DNA from: Bacteroidetes bacterium UBA7662
GTDB lineage: Bacteria; Bacteroidota; Bacteroidia; UBA7662
Direction of reading: 5' to 3'
Length of the DNA: 64,000 nt
Assembly (NCBI GenBank): GCA_002483345.1
Contig: DLHS01000008.1
Coordinates: 59,609-123,608 of the forward strand
Shown here: positions 34,935-43,821 of the stretch, piece by piece
Layout: every line of letters begins with the position of its first letter
How positions within the stretch are numbered: position 1 is the stretch's first letter
Made by a program: the position numbers and the translations under genes
The notes under the pieces: generated by a model
Seen by the model: only the letters and a program-made list of their open reading frames with translations
Databases searched by the model: none
What the model was told of the DNA's origin: nothing

Positions 34935-36668
34935 ATGCTAAATCTTGACAAGAACACCACCGACCGTGTGAACCAATGGCTGGAAGGCGATTACGATGAA
35001 GCTACCAAAACAGCTATCCGACAACTGATAGACACGAATCAAACCGAAGAACTGTCGGATGCCTTTTACCGTGATCTTGAATTTGGTACAGGCGGCTTAA
35101 GGGGTTTGATGGGTGTTGGTTCCAACAGGGTTAATAAATATACACTGGGTGCCGCCACACAAGGTTTGAGTAATTACCTCAAAAAACAATACCCCGGTAA
35201 ACAAATCCGTGTTGTAATTGCACACGACAACAGGAACAACGCCACCACCTTTGCGCAGATAGTGGCCGATGTGTTCTCCGCCAACGACATCTACGTTTAC
35301 TTTTTCGATGCCTTGCGTCCTACCCCGGAGCTTAGTTTTGCTATCCGCGAACTGGATTGCCAGAGTGGTGTTATGCTTACCGCTTCACACAACCCCAAGG
35401 AATACAGTGGCTACAAAGCCTATTGGAACGATGGCGGCCAGATCATAGCGCCGCACGATAAAAATATCATCGCCGAGGTTAACGCCATCACCTCGGTTTC
35501 GCAGATCAACTTCACTCCTCAGCCGGCACATATCGAAAAAATCGGTGCGGAGATGGATGTATTGTTTCTTGACAAGGTAAAAGCGGTTTGTCTTAACCCT
35601 GATGCCATCAAAGCGCAGCACGATTTAAAAATTGTTTACTCTCCTATTCACGGGACTGGCATTACCCTTGTACCCCAGGCTTTGAAAGCCGTAGGCTTTA
35701 CGCATGTGAGTCTGGTAGAGGAGCAATGTGTGATTGACGGTAACTTCCCAACGGTGGTGTACCCCAACCCGGAAGAAGAAGAGGCCATGACATTGTCGCT
35801 GAAGAAGGCGAAAGCCATCGATGCCGATCTGGTGATGGCCACAGACCCTGACGCGGACCGGGTGGGTATAGCGGTAAAAAACAACCACAACCAATTTATC
35901 CTGCTCAACGGCAACCAGACCGGCGTGCTGCTTTTCAATTACCTGCTCAACCAGTGGGAAGCCAAAGGAAAGCTGAAAGGCAATGAGTACATCATAAAAA
36001 CCGTAGTAACCACCTACCTCATCGACAAAATGGCTGCCGCCAAAGGAGTCACCTGTTACAATACCCTCACCGGTTTCAAATTCATCGGTGCCCTGATGAC
36101 CGAACTGGCGGGTAAATCAACCTTCATTGCAGGCTGTGAAGAGAGTTACGGATATCTTATAGGAGACCACGTGCGTGACAAAGATTCGGTGGTATCCTGT
36201 ACCATGATAGCCGAAATGGCCGCCTATTATAAAACGCAGGGTAAATCACTTTTTGATGCCCTGATGGACGTTTATCTGACTTATGGTCTGTACCAGGAGA
36301 ACCTGCTTTCGGTAACTAAAACAGGTAAAAGCGGTGCCGAAGAAATCGCGGCGCTGATGAGTGGATACCGGTCGAATCCGCCTGCGACTTTAGGTGGCAG
36401 AAAAGTGGTCATCATCAAGGATTATCAGCATTCTGTAGAAAAAAATCTGCTTACCGGAACAGAAACAGTCATCGACCTGCCCAAATCTAATGTAATGCAG
36501 TTTATTACGGAGGGAGATTACATTGTATCTGCCCGTCCGTCAGGTACGGAGCCCAAAATCAAATACTACGTGAGCGTGAATACAAAGCTGAACTCCGTAA
36601 AAGACTACGACCAACAAACAGCAGGGTTGAACGCACTGATTCAATCGCTGAAAGCAGATCTTCTTTAG
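34935..36668 (+). CDS. Phospho-sugar mutase (phosphoglucomutase/phosphomannomutase family)
   Basis: A 577-residue alpha-D-phosphohexomutase that moves phosphate between C1 and C6 of hexose phosphates. The phosphoserine loop is MLTASHNPKEYSGYKAYW, the Mg-binding loop DPDADRVG, the sugar-binding loop GCEESYGYL and the phosphate-binding loop ARPSGTEPKIKYY. Its size and EFGTGGLRGLMGVGSNRVN region (here LEFGTGGLRG) place it with the long PGM2-like phosphoglucomutase/phosphopentomutase group. I start it at ATG 34935 (MLNLDKNTTDRV), because the 30 residues encoded upstream of that ATG in the same frame do not look like protein. It is separated from the helicase gene by 104 bp. Confidence 0.93.
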   Translation: MLNLDKNTTDRVNQWLEGDYDEATKTAIRQLIDTNQTEELSDAFYRDLEFGTGGLRGLMGVGSNRVNKYTLGAATQGLSNYLKKQYPGKQIRVVIAHDNRNNATTFAQIVADVFSANDIYVYFFDALRPTPELSFAIRELDCQSGVMLTASHNPKEYSGYKAYWNDGGQIIAPHDKNIIAEVNAITSVSQINFTPQPAHIEKIGAEMDVLFLDKVKAVCLNPDAIKAQHDLKIVYSPIHGTGITLVPQALKAVGFTHVSLVEEQCVIDGNFPTVVYPNPEEEEAMTLSLKKAKAIDADLVMATDPDADRVGIAVKNNHNQFILLNGNQTGVLLFNYLLNQWEAKGKLKGNEYIIKTVVTTYLIDKMAAAKGVTCYNTLTGFKFIGALMTELAGKSTFIAGCEESYGYLIGDHVRDKDSVVSCTMIAEMAAYYKTQGKSLFDALMDVYLTYGLYQENLLSVTKTGKSGAEEIAALMSGYRSNPPATLGGRKVVIIKDYQHSVEKNLLTGTETVIDLPKSNVMQFITEGDYIVSARPSGTEPKIKYYVSVNTKLNSVKDYDQQTAGLNALIQSLKADLL

Positions 36669-36746
36669 TTTCAGACATTGGGATGGCAGGAGACGAAACA
36701 CGAGAAAGACACTTTGGTTCGACAGGCCCACCACGACCATGCAACA

Positions 36747-36800
36747 ACTCTCCACTCTCCACTCTCCACTCTCCACACTCCACTCTCCACTCCCCACTCT
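36747..36800. repeat. 7-bp tandem repeat, ACTCTCC x about 7.7
   Basis: Four perfect ACTCTCC units (36747-36774), then ACACTCC, ACTCTCC, ACTCCCC and a partial ACTCT. It lies between the convergent ends of the mutase and LRR genes and is strongly strand-asymmetric (only C, T and A on the plus strand). Confidence 0.9.
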
Positions 36801-36811
36801 AATCCCCCACC

Positions 36812-38020
36812 TCAATACTGATACCTCAGCTGCTCCGGCAGTTTCCTTTCAATTTCCCGGAGCCAGCGGATGCATTGCATTTCGTCCTGGCAGGCATTTG
36901 AATGTAGCAACAGCAGTCGCAATGCCTGCAATTCGCGGATGCTTCTGGGAAATTCCTCTATGTCGTTTTCGGAAATGTCGAATTCCCGGAGGTTTTTGAG
37001 GGAGAGAACTTCTGCAGGGAAGATGAGGAAGCGGTTGTGGTTGAGGCTTAAGCGCTCCAGGGATGTCAACCGGCTGAAGGAGGCCGGCAACTGTTCCAGG
37101 TGGTTGTTTTCGACATAACAAAACCGCAATCGGGTCAGGTTACCGATGTTTTCGGGCAGTTTACGGATGTAATTGTGTGCCAGGTAAAGCTCCTCCAGTT
37201 TTTCCAGATTTCCCAGACCCTCAGGCAGGCTGTCGAGCTGGTTATGGTGAAAGTCCAGTTCCCTCAAATGGCTGCATTCAAAGACGAATGAAGGGATTTG
37301 AGCGATTTGGTTTTTATAGAATATGACGCTCTGAAGCCCGGTAAATGCCTTGATTTCTACAGGTACTTCACGGAACAAATTCCGGGCAAGCACCAATTTT
37401 TCCAGTTTTCTGAATCGGGTAATCCCTTTCGGCAATTGTTTCATGCCGTTGCCCGATAAATTGAGTTTCCGAAGATCTTTCCTGAACCAACCCCCTGCTT
37501 TCAGCGATATGATCTGATTCTCCATCGTGTTCAGTTCCTGCAAACCTCTGGCTTTCACCTTCAGGCTGCGTAATCCGTTTGCGTTGAGATCTGCGGCTTT
37601 CAGTCGTTTGCCTGCAACCAATGTAAAAGCTGCTGAAAACTGGTTGCGGTCGAGGGTAATTTTTTCGAGTTTGCGGTATTTCCGGAGCGAGAGGCGTTGT
37701 CCGCCGAGAAAATTTTCATTCAGATACAGGCGTCTGAGTTTTCGAAATTCCTTTAATTCCTCCGGCCAGCGATGCAATTTGTTTTCGTTGAGATATATTT
37801 CTTCTACCGCCGTGTAACGGAGCAGCGCGGCCGGGAAAGAATCCAGGCCCATGCGACTCAGATCCAGCACTTTAACAGAATTAATAGAAGCCTGTTCCAG
37901 GCTTTTGAGATAAGCTTCCAGGGACCGTTGCGGCCTGCCGGTACTCCTGTTTTGTGCTGTGGATGCTGCCGGAGACATAATCCACAGGCACGTGAGTAAA
38001 AAAATACCAAATAATCGCAT
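36812..38020 (-). CDS. Secreted leucine-rich repeat protein
   Basis: A 402-residue protein with a signal peptide (MRLFGIFLLTCLWIMSPAASTAQ) followed by about 13 leucine-rich repeats of roughly 22-23 residues, with consensus L..L.L..N.L..LP..I..L..L (for example LEELYLAHNYIRKLPENIGN). The first few repeats are irregular and basic. The C terminus carries a capping region ECMQCIRWLREIERKL-like (here DEMQCIRWLREIERKL). Such proteins bind other proteins or glycans; the target is unknown. No T9SS C-terminal sorting domain is visible. It is divergent from purH with 72 bp between the start codons. Confidence 0.9.
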   Translation of the reverse strand: MRLFGIFLLTCLWIMSPAASTAQNRSTGRPQRSLEAYLKSLEQASINSVKVLDLSRMGLDSFPAALLRYTAVEEIYLNENKLHRWPEELKEFRKLRRLYLNENFLGGQRLSLRKYRKLEKITLDRNQFSAAFTLVAGKRLKAADLNANGLRSLKVKARGLQELNTMENQIISLKAGGWFRKDLRKLNLSGNGMKQLPKGITRFRKLEKLVLARNLFREVPVEIKAFTGLQSVIFYKNQIAQIPSFVFECSHLRELDFHHNQLDSLPEGLGNLEKLEELYLAHNYIRKLPENIGNLTRLRFCYVENNHLEQLPASFSRLTSLERLSLNHNRFLIFPAEVLSLKNLREFDISENDIEEFPRSIRELQALRLLLLHSNACQDEMQCIRWLREIERKLPEQLRYQY

Positions 38021-38061
38021 GGTTAAATATAATTCGAACAGCGGCTTAGCTGCAAAAACTT

Positions 38062-38069
38062 TACTTTTG
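38062..38069 (+). promoter_or_regulatory. purH: Candidate -7 element for purH
   Basis: TACTTTTG fits TAnnTTTG; the purH ATG is 23 bp beyond its last base. No TTTG lies 19 bp upstream, so support is partial. Confidence 0.45.
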
Positions 38070-38092
38070 TGCCTTCATTACTTTAGCCCGAG

Positions 38093-39613
38093 ATGAACGT
38101 ACTGCCTATCCGATCTGCCTTAATTTCTGTCTATTACAAAGACGGACTGGAACCTCTTGTGAAAAAGCTCCATGCCGATGGTGTAACCCTGTATTCTACC
38201 GGTGGCACTCAATCGTTTATCGAAGCTTTGAACATACCGGTGGTGGCAGTGGAAGATCTGACAGGTTATGCTTCTATCCTGGGCGGCCGGGTAAAAACAC
38301 TTCATCCGAAAGTATTCGGTGGTATCCTGGCCCGTCGTGAAAATATATCCGATCTCAACGAACTGGCCGGCTACGAAATCCCGACCATAGACCTGGTGAT
38401 AGTAGACCTCTATCCTTTCGAAGAAACCGTCACCGCTGGTGCGAATCACGCTGACACCATCGAAAAAATCGATATTGGAGGCATCTCCCTCATCCGGGCT
38501 GCTGCCAAAAATTACAATGAAGTCGTGATTCTGTCGGGCAAAGACCAATACAGTCGTTTGCTCGAGCAGTTGAATACGCAGCATGGCACTACCCTGGCCG
38601 ACCGTCAACGGTATGCTGCTGAAGCCTTTGCAACCAGTTCCAACTACGATACCCACATCTTCAATTATTTCAACCGCAGTGAACAACTTGAAGTGCTGCG
38701 CATCTCCAGCAACGATGCCCACGTGCTCCGGTATGGGGAGAATCCTCACCAGAAAGGTGCTTTCTACGGCAAACTTGAAGAGTTGTTTGAAATTCTGAAT
38801 GGCAAAACCCTCAGCTACAATAATCTGCTGGACGTAGATGCGGCTGTAAACCTGCTGGCAGATTTTGAAGACCCTACTTTTGCCATCATCAAACACAACA
38901 ATGCCTGCGGCCTTGCCTCCCGTGACACCATACTGCAAGCCTGGCACGACGCATTGGCCGGTGATCCGGTTTCCGCATTCGGAGGTATACTCATGGGCAA
39001 CCGCACCATCGACCTGGATACAGCCAAAGAAATTGACAAACTATTTTATGAAGTGCTCATCGCGCCTGATTTTGCGCCTGGTGTGGTGGAGTTGCTGAGT
39101 AAGAAGAAGAACCGTATTTTGCTGCGTATGAAGCGGTCGTTACCAGCCAATCCGAGTGTACGCGCCATCCTGAACGGGGTATTGGTACAGGACAAGGACA
39201 ACCATATTGATGCCCTTGACAACCTGCGGGTGGTTACCCAAAAAACACCCACGCGGCAGGAGTTGGAAGACATGGTTTTCGCCCTCAAGCTGGTGAAACA
39301 CACCAAAAGCAACGCCATTGTGCTGGCTCGTAACAAACAGCTCATCGGTAGCGGAACCGGTCAGACATCCCGTATCGATGCAATGAAGCAAGCTGTGCAC
39401 AAAGCCCGTAGCTTTAACTTCGAAATTGACGGTGCTGTTTTAGCCTCCGACGCCTTCTTTCCTTTTGCCGACAGTGTGGAAGTAGCCTTTCATGAAGGCA
39501 TACGCGCGGTTGTTCAACCCGGAGGCTCTATCAAAGACCAGGACTCGATAGATTTCTGCGACCAACACGGAATGGCCATGACCTTCACTGGTATACGTCA
39601 TTTTAAACACTAA
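38093..39613 (+). CDS. purH: Bifunctional AICAR transformylase / IMP cyclohydrolase
   Basis: The last two steps of purine synthesis: formylation of AICAR and closure to IMP. The N-terminal cyclohydrolase domain (1-200) shows LYSTGGTQSFI, VEDLTGYASILGGRVKTLHP and GGISLIRAAAKN. The C-terminal transformylase domain has LRYGENPHQKGAFYG, IIKHNNACGLA, DPVSAFGGIL and QPGGSIKDQDSIDFCD. 506 residues, full length. Followed 21 bp later by mreB, the common order in Bacteroidota, so purH probably shares a transcript with the elongasome genes. Confidence 0.97.
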   Translation: MNVLPIRSALISVYYKDGLEPLVKKLHADGVTLYSTGGTQSFIEALNIPVVAVEDLTGYASILGGRVKTLHPKVFGGILARRENISDLNELAGYEIPTIDLVIVDLYPFEETVTAGANHADTIEKIDIGGISLIRAAAKNYNEVVILSGKDQYSRLLEQLNTQHGTTLADRQRYAAEAFATSSNYDTHIFNYFNRSEQLEVLRISSNDAHVLRYGENPHQKGAFYGKLEELFEILNGKTLSYNNLLDVDAAVNLLADFEDPTFAIIKHNNACGLASRDTILQAWHDALAGDPVSAFGGILMGNRTIDLDTAKEIDKLFYEVLIAPDFAPGVVELLSKKKNRILLRMKRSLPANPSVRAILNGVLVQDKDNHIDALDNLRVVTQKTPTRQELEDMVFALKLVKHTKSNAIVLARNKQLIGSGTGQTSRIDAMKQAVHKARSFNFEIDGAVLASDAFFPFADSVEVAFHEGIRAVVQPGGSIKDQDSIDFCDQHGMAMTFTGIRHFKH

Positions 39614-39634
39614 TTTTAACCGAAAGACACATAT

Positions 39635-40657
39635 ATGGGATTGTTCGACTTCTTTACCCAGGAAATTGCGATTGACCTGGGCACCGCGAACACGCTGATA
39701 ATATTCAAAGACAAAATTGTGGTCGACGAGCCCTCCATAGTGGCCATCGACCGTACCACAACCAAAGTCATTGCCATCGGCAAGCAGGCACAGCAAATGC
39801 ATGGCAAAACCCACGAGAACATCAAAACCATTCGCCCGCTGAAAGACGGTGTAATTGCCGACTTCCATGCAGCAGAAAGTATGATTCGCGGGATGATTGA
39901 CATGATCAATCCTAAAAAACGATGGATTGCGCCCTCCTTGCGTATGGTAATTTGTATTCCATCGGGTATTACTGAGGTTGAGAAGCGTGCCGTACGCGAC
40001 TCTGCGGAGCATGCCGGTGCCAAAGAGGTATATCTCATTCACGAGCCCATGGCCGCCGCCATTGGTATCGGGATTGACGTGGAAGAGCCGAAGGGCAATA
40101 TGATCATCGACATCGGAGGAGGTACCTCCGAGATTGCGGTGATCGCGTTGGCAGGTATTGTCTGTGACCAGTCCATCCGGGTGGCAGGCGACCAGTTTAC
40201 GGCCGATGTGCTGGAATACATCCGCCGCCAGCACAATATGCTCATTGGTGAGCGTACGGCTGAGATGATCAAAATCCAGGTTGGCTCTGCCCTGCCTGAG
40301 CTCGATGAGCCACCGGCAGACATCACCGTCAGCGGTCGCGATCTGATGACGGGTATCCCGAAACAGATTACCGTAAGTTATACCGAGATTGCCCACGCAC
40401 TTGACAAAAGCATCAGTAAAGTAGAAGGTGCCATTCTCAAGGCATTGGAGATTACGCCGCCCGAACTTGCTTCTGACATACACGAAACCGGCATTTACCT
40501 CACCGGAGGGGGTGCCCTGATTCGTGGCCTTGACAAGCGTATCAGCCAGAAAACAAAACTCAAAGTACATATCGCCGAAGACCCGTTGCGCGCCGTAGTT
40601 CGTGGTACGGGCATAGCCCTTAAAAACATCGATCGTTTCAACTTCCTGATGACCTGA
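39635..40657 (+). CDS. mreB: Rod shape-determining actin homologue MreB
   Basis: Actin-fold filament protein that guides cell wall elongation at the inner membrane. The 340 residues show phosphate-1 IAIDLGTANTLI, the connect and phosphate-2 IIDIGGGTSEIAV, and the adenosine motif ETGIYLTGGGALIRGL. The short N-terminal MGLFDFF is an amphipathic membrane anchor of the usual type. It leads the mreB-mreC-mreD-mrdA-rodA order, 9 bp before mreC. Confidence 0.97.
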   Translation: MGLFDFFTQEIAIDLGTANTLIIFKDKIVVDEPSIVAIDRTTTKVIAIGKQAQQMHGKTHENIKTIRPLKDGVIADFHAAESMIRGMIDMINPKKRWIAPSLRMVICIPSGITEVEKRAVRDSAEHAGAKEVYLIHEPMAAAIGIGIDVEEPKGNMIIDIGGGTSEIAVIALAGIVCDQSIRVAGDQFTADVLEYIRRQHNMLIGERTAEMIKIQVGSALPELDEPPADITVSGRDLMTGIPKQITVSYTEIAHALDKSISKVEGAILKALEITPPELASDIHETGIYLTGGGALIRGLDKRISQKTKLKVHIAEDPLRAVVRGTGIALKNIDRFNFLMT

Positions 40658-40666
40658 GTTTAGGCC

Positions 40667-41500
40667 ATGCGAGCGATACTCCGATTTTTTGCCCGGTTTC
40701 GATTGTTGCTTTTTTTCCTGCTGCTGGAGGGTATCGCTTTGGTATTGACTGTTCAGAACAATCAATATCACCAGGCAGTCTTTTTGAATTCCAGCAATGC
40801 GGTCAGTGGTAGTTTTTACAGTGAAATCAATGAATTTTCGGAATACCTGCGACTCAAACAGGTGAACGATTCTCTGGTGGCGTATGTAGAAACGCTGCAG
40901 GCGATGCTCCCTGCTAATCAAAGCCTGGACACGAGTAGTTTCTATCCGTTGCTGACAGATAGTATTGTATCTCAACGTTACTTCTACACAGGGGCCAAAG
41001 TCATCAACAATACGGTTGATTTCAGGAATAACTACCTCACCTTAAACAAAGGCAGTCTCAACGGCATCAAGGCCAGGTCTGCCGTGATATCATCCAAAGG
41101 AATAGTAGGTATTATCAAGGATGTATCTCCAAGATTCAGTACCGTTATTTCCTTGCTGAACAAAAATGCGCGTATCTCGGCGCGTCTTAAAAAATCGGGT
41201 ACTGCCGGTACTGTTTTATGGCCCGGAGGCAACTACCGTTATGCTGATTTGATTGAAATACCAGAGCATGTGGAAGTTAAAGTAGGTGATACCATACTCA
41301 CAAGTCCTTACTCCTCTATCTTCCCGGATGGTTTGTTTATTGGTACCATTGCAGAGATTGAATTACCGGAGGGAGGCAGTATGTACCAGCTTCGGGTGAA
41401 ATTGGGAGCCGATTTCAAACAACTGAGCTATGTATGGGTGGTGGAAGACCGCTTTGTCGCAGAACGTGATTCACTTGAAAGCAAACTAAACTATGAGTGA
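40667..41500 (+). CDS. mreC: Rod shape-determining protein MreC
   Basis: A 277-residue bitopic protein: a membrane helix at about 11-30 (FRLLLFFLLLEGIALVLTV), a coiled-coil stretch about 60-90, then the two beta-barrel periplasmic domain with the signature YLTLNKGSLNGIKARSAVIS. MreC links MreB to PBP2. It overlaps mreD by 8 bp. Confidence 0.94.
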   Translation: MRAILRFFARFRLLLFFLLLEGIALVLTVQNNQYHQAVFLNSSNAVSGSFYSEINEFSEYLRLKQVNDSLVAYVETLQAMLPANQSLDTSSFYPLLTDSIVSQRYFYTGAKVINNTVDFRNNYLTLNKGSLNGIKARSAVISSKGIVGIIKDVSPRFSTVISLLNKNARISARLKKSGTAGTVLWPGGNYRYADLIEIPEHVEVKVGDTILTSPYSSIFPDGLFIGTIAEIELPEGGSMYQLRVKLGADFKQLSYVWVVEDRFVAERDSLESKLNYE

Positions 41501-42008
41501 AGTTTTGAAACATCTGGTCCGGCTGTTACTGCTTCTGATTTTCCAGATTACGGTTTTCAACCATATAGGTTTGCATGGTTTGTTTAACCCCTTCATTTAC
41601 ATCTTTTTTGTGCTTATGCTGCCGCTGGCAACGCCTGCGGGCTTGTTGATGTTAATGGCATTTTTAACCGGCCTTGCCGTTGATATTTTCTCGAATACAG
41701 GAGGAATGCATGCTTTTGCAAGCACTTTGGTGGCTTTTATCAGACCTTTCTGGATAAAAACCACCATACCACGTACTGCTTATGATGAACTCCAAAACAT
41801 CAGTTTCAGGGAAGTAGAACCTGGTCAGTTTGTGACTTATGCCGCTTTGCTGGTATTTGTCCACAATCTCGCCTTGTACAGCATCGAATCACTCGACTTT
41901 TCCGATATTTTTGTAATTCTCATGAAGGCTTTTTTCAGCAGTCTGCTCACCTTGCTGTTGGTTGTTGCCTTGAGATATATAGAAATACGCCCCCGTCGGA
42001 CTCCATGA
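41493..42008 (+). CDS. mreD: Rod shape-determining protein MreD
   Basis: A 171-residue integral membrane protein with five or six helices. It has the short, poorly conserved MreD pattern: LLLIFQITVFNHI near the N terminus, FLTGLAVDIFSNTGGMHAFAS in the middle, and no soluble domain. The call rests on topology plus position between mreC (8-bp overlap) and mrdA (4-bp ATGA overlap). Confidence 0.88.
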   Translation: MSEVLKHLVRLLLLLIFQITVFNHIGLHGLFNPFIYIFFVLMLPLATPAGLLMLMAFLTGLAVDIFSNTGGMHAFASTLVAFIRPFWIKTTIPRTAYDELQNISFREVEPGQFVTYAALLVFVHNLALYSIESLDFSDIFVILMKAFFSSLLTLLLVVALRYIEIRPRRTP

Positions 42009-43819
42009 ACCCATCCAACCGCCAGAATCTGGTTATTTTCATCATGCTGGGAATCTTTGCGATTTTCCTGCTGAGGTTGTTTTATGTACAGGTAATTGAT
42101 GATTCTTATACCCTCTGGGCAGACCAGAATGCCATCCGGAAGGTAACCATTTACCCTGCAAGAGGTATTTTATACGACCGTAACCGGGAAAGAGTGGTGG
42201 TAAACCGTCCTATTTACGACCTGATGGTGATTCCCCGGCAGCTTGAAAAAGGCATGGATACCACCTCCTTTTGCAAATTACTCGGTATCGACAAAACCAC
42301 TTTTGTTGAACGCGTCAACAAGGCTAAAAATCACTCCCGTTTTAAACCTTCCCTTTTCCAGGCACAAATCAGTGTGGAAGAATTCGCTGCCATTCAGGAA
42401 AGGTTACATGAATTTACAGGTTTTTACCCTGAAGCCCGAACCGTTCGCTCCTATCCGTATCAATCATCAGCACACGTATTAGGCTATATCGGAGAAGTAA
42501 ATCAACGGCAAATTGAAAAATCAGCCGGTTACTATCAGATGGGCGACTATATCGGGATAGGTGGAATTGAACTGGCTTACGAGGAGTTTCTGAGAGGTAA
42601 ACGAGGTGTGAAGTATCAATATGTGGATGTTCACAACCGTATTGTGGGTAGTTATAAAGAAGGTGAATTTGATTCTCTGGCAGTTTCCGGTGAGGACCTG
42701 ATTTTATCCCTTGACATAGAACTGCAAAACTATGCGGAATCGCTGATGGTCAATAAAAAGGGCAGTGTGGTAGCGATCGAACCCTCTACCGGGGAGATAC
42801 TGGCCTTTGTCAGCGCCCCCTATTATGACCCTAACCTGCTGGTAGGTTCTGTGCGTGGCAAAAACTACAAAATTCTCGCCAACGACGAAAACAAGCCCAT
42901 GTTCAACCGGCCGTTGCAGGCACAGTACCCGCCCGGATCTATCTTTAAACCCATACAGGCACTTATAGGTCAGCAATTGGGGCTGATGGGACCCGACACC
43001 CGTTTCCCTTGCCACGGCGGCTACCGGATGGGTGGGCATACCGTCAAATGTACCCACGTGCACGACCGGCTGAACCTGGAGGAATCGATTCAGTTTTCCT
43101 GTAATCCTTACTATTGCTGGGCTTTCAAAACCATGGTGGATAACAACCCCGGTAAGTCTTCACCTGAAGGTTACGGCATCTGGCGTGATTATATCGCCGC
43201 CTTCAACATCGGAAGCAAAACAGGTATCGATATCCCCAACGAAGTGAAAGGGATACTACCCTCTGTCAACTATTACAATAAAATTCATGGCAAACGCTGG
43301 TATGCCAATAACATCATTTCGCTGGCCATTGGTCAGGGAGAGTTGGGGATAACGCCCCTGCAGATGGCCAATGTGATGGCCATTATCGGCAACAGGGGTT
43401 GGTATTACCGGCCGCATCTGGTAAAACAGATTGGTGACGGTCAGGGTGCCACCGTAAAAGCTGAATACCGTGAAAAAATAAGTGTAGGCATAGACGATCA
43501 ATACTTTGACGTGGTACTGGAAGGCATGCAGAAAGTGGTAGATGCCGGTACAGCCCGTTTGTATGGCAAACTCGACAGCATGGCCATTTGTGGCAAGACA
43601 GGTACAGCGCAAAATCCACATGGCAAGGATCACGCGGTTTATGTTTGTTTCGCACCCCGTGAAAACCCCCGCATTGCCATTGCGGTGATTGTAGAAAACT
43701 CCGGCTATGGCGGTGTGTGGGGCGCGCCCATTGCGAGTCTGATGATTGAGAAATATCTCAGAGGAGGCACTAAACGTAAAGACCTGGAAAAGAGAATATT
43801 GGAAGCCAAACTGTTGTAA
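42005..43819 (+). CDS. mrdA: Penicillin-binding protein 2 (elongasome transpeptidase)
   Basis: Class B PBP that cross-links peptidoglycan during elongation. It has 604 residues: an N-terminal membrane helix (LVIFIMLGIFAIFLLRLFYV), a pedestal domain with GILYDRNRERVVVNRP, and a transpeptidase domain with S312-I-F-K315 as the nucleophile motif, S365-C-N367 and K531-T-G. All three catalytic motifs are intact. The ATG overlaps the mreD stop and rodA starts 2 bp after its stop, so the pair is probably produced together as the polymerase-transpeptidase complex. Confidence 0.96.
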   Translation: MNPSNRQNLVIFIMLGIFAIFLLRLFYVQVIDDSYTLWADQNAIRKVTIYPARGILYDRNRERVVVNRPIYDLMVIPRQLEKGMDTTSFCKLLGIDKTTFVERVNKAKNHSRFKPSLFQAQISVEEFAAIQERLHEFTGFYPEARTVRSYPYQSSAHVLGYIGEVNQRQIEKSAGYYQMGDYIGIGGIELAYEEFLRGKRGVKYQYVDVHNRIVGSYKEGEFDSLAVSGEDLILSLDIELQNYAESLMVNKKGSVVAIEPSTGEILAFVSAPYYDPNLLVGSVRGKNYKILANDENKPMFNRPLQAQYPPGSIFKPIQALIGQQLGLMGPDTRFPCHGGYRMGGHTVKCTHVHDRLNLEESIQFSCNPYYCWAFKTMVDNNPGKSSPEGYGIWRDYIAAFNIGSKTGIDIPNEVKGILPSVNYYNKIHGKRWYANNIISLAIGQGELGITPLQMANVMAIIGNRGWYYRPHLVKQIGDGQGATVKAEYREKISVGIDDQYFDVVLEGMQKVVDAGTARLYGKLDSMAICGKTGTAQNPHGKDHAVYVCFAPRENPRIAIAVIVENSGYGGVWGAPIASLMIEKYLRGGTKRKDLEKRILEAKLL

Positions 43820-43821
43820 AG

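Noticed and set aside
38120..38947. 275-codon minus-strand frame
   Set aside because: Antisense to the conserved cyclohydrolase domain of purH.
39440..40975. Long minus-strand frame (511 codons) opposite mreB and neighbours
   Set aside because: It lies antisense to purH, mreB and mreC, which carry clear family motifs; its translation is rich in His, Asn and Cys without domain signatures.
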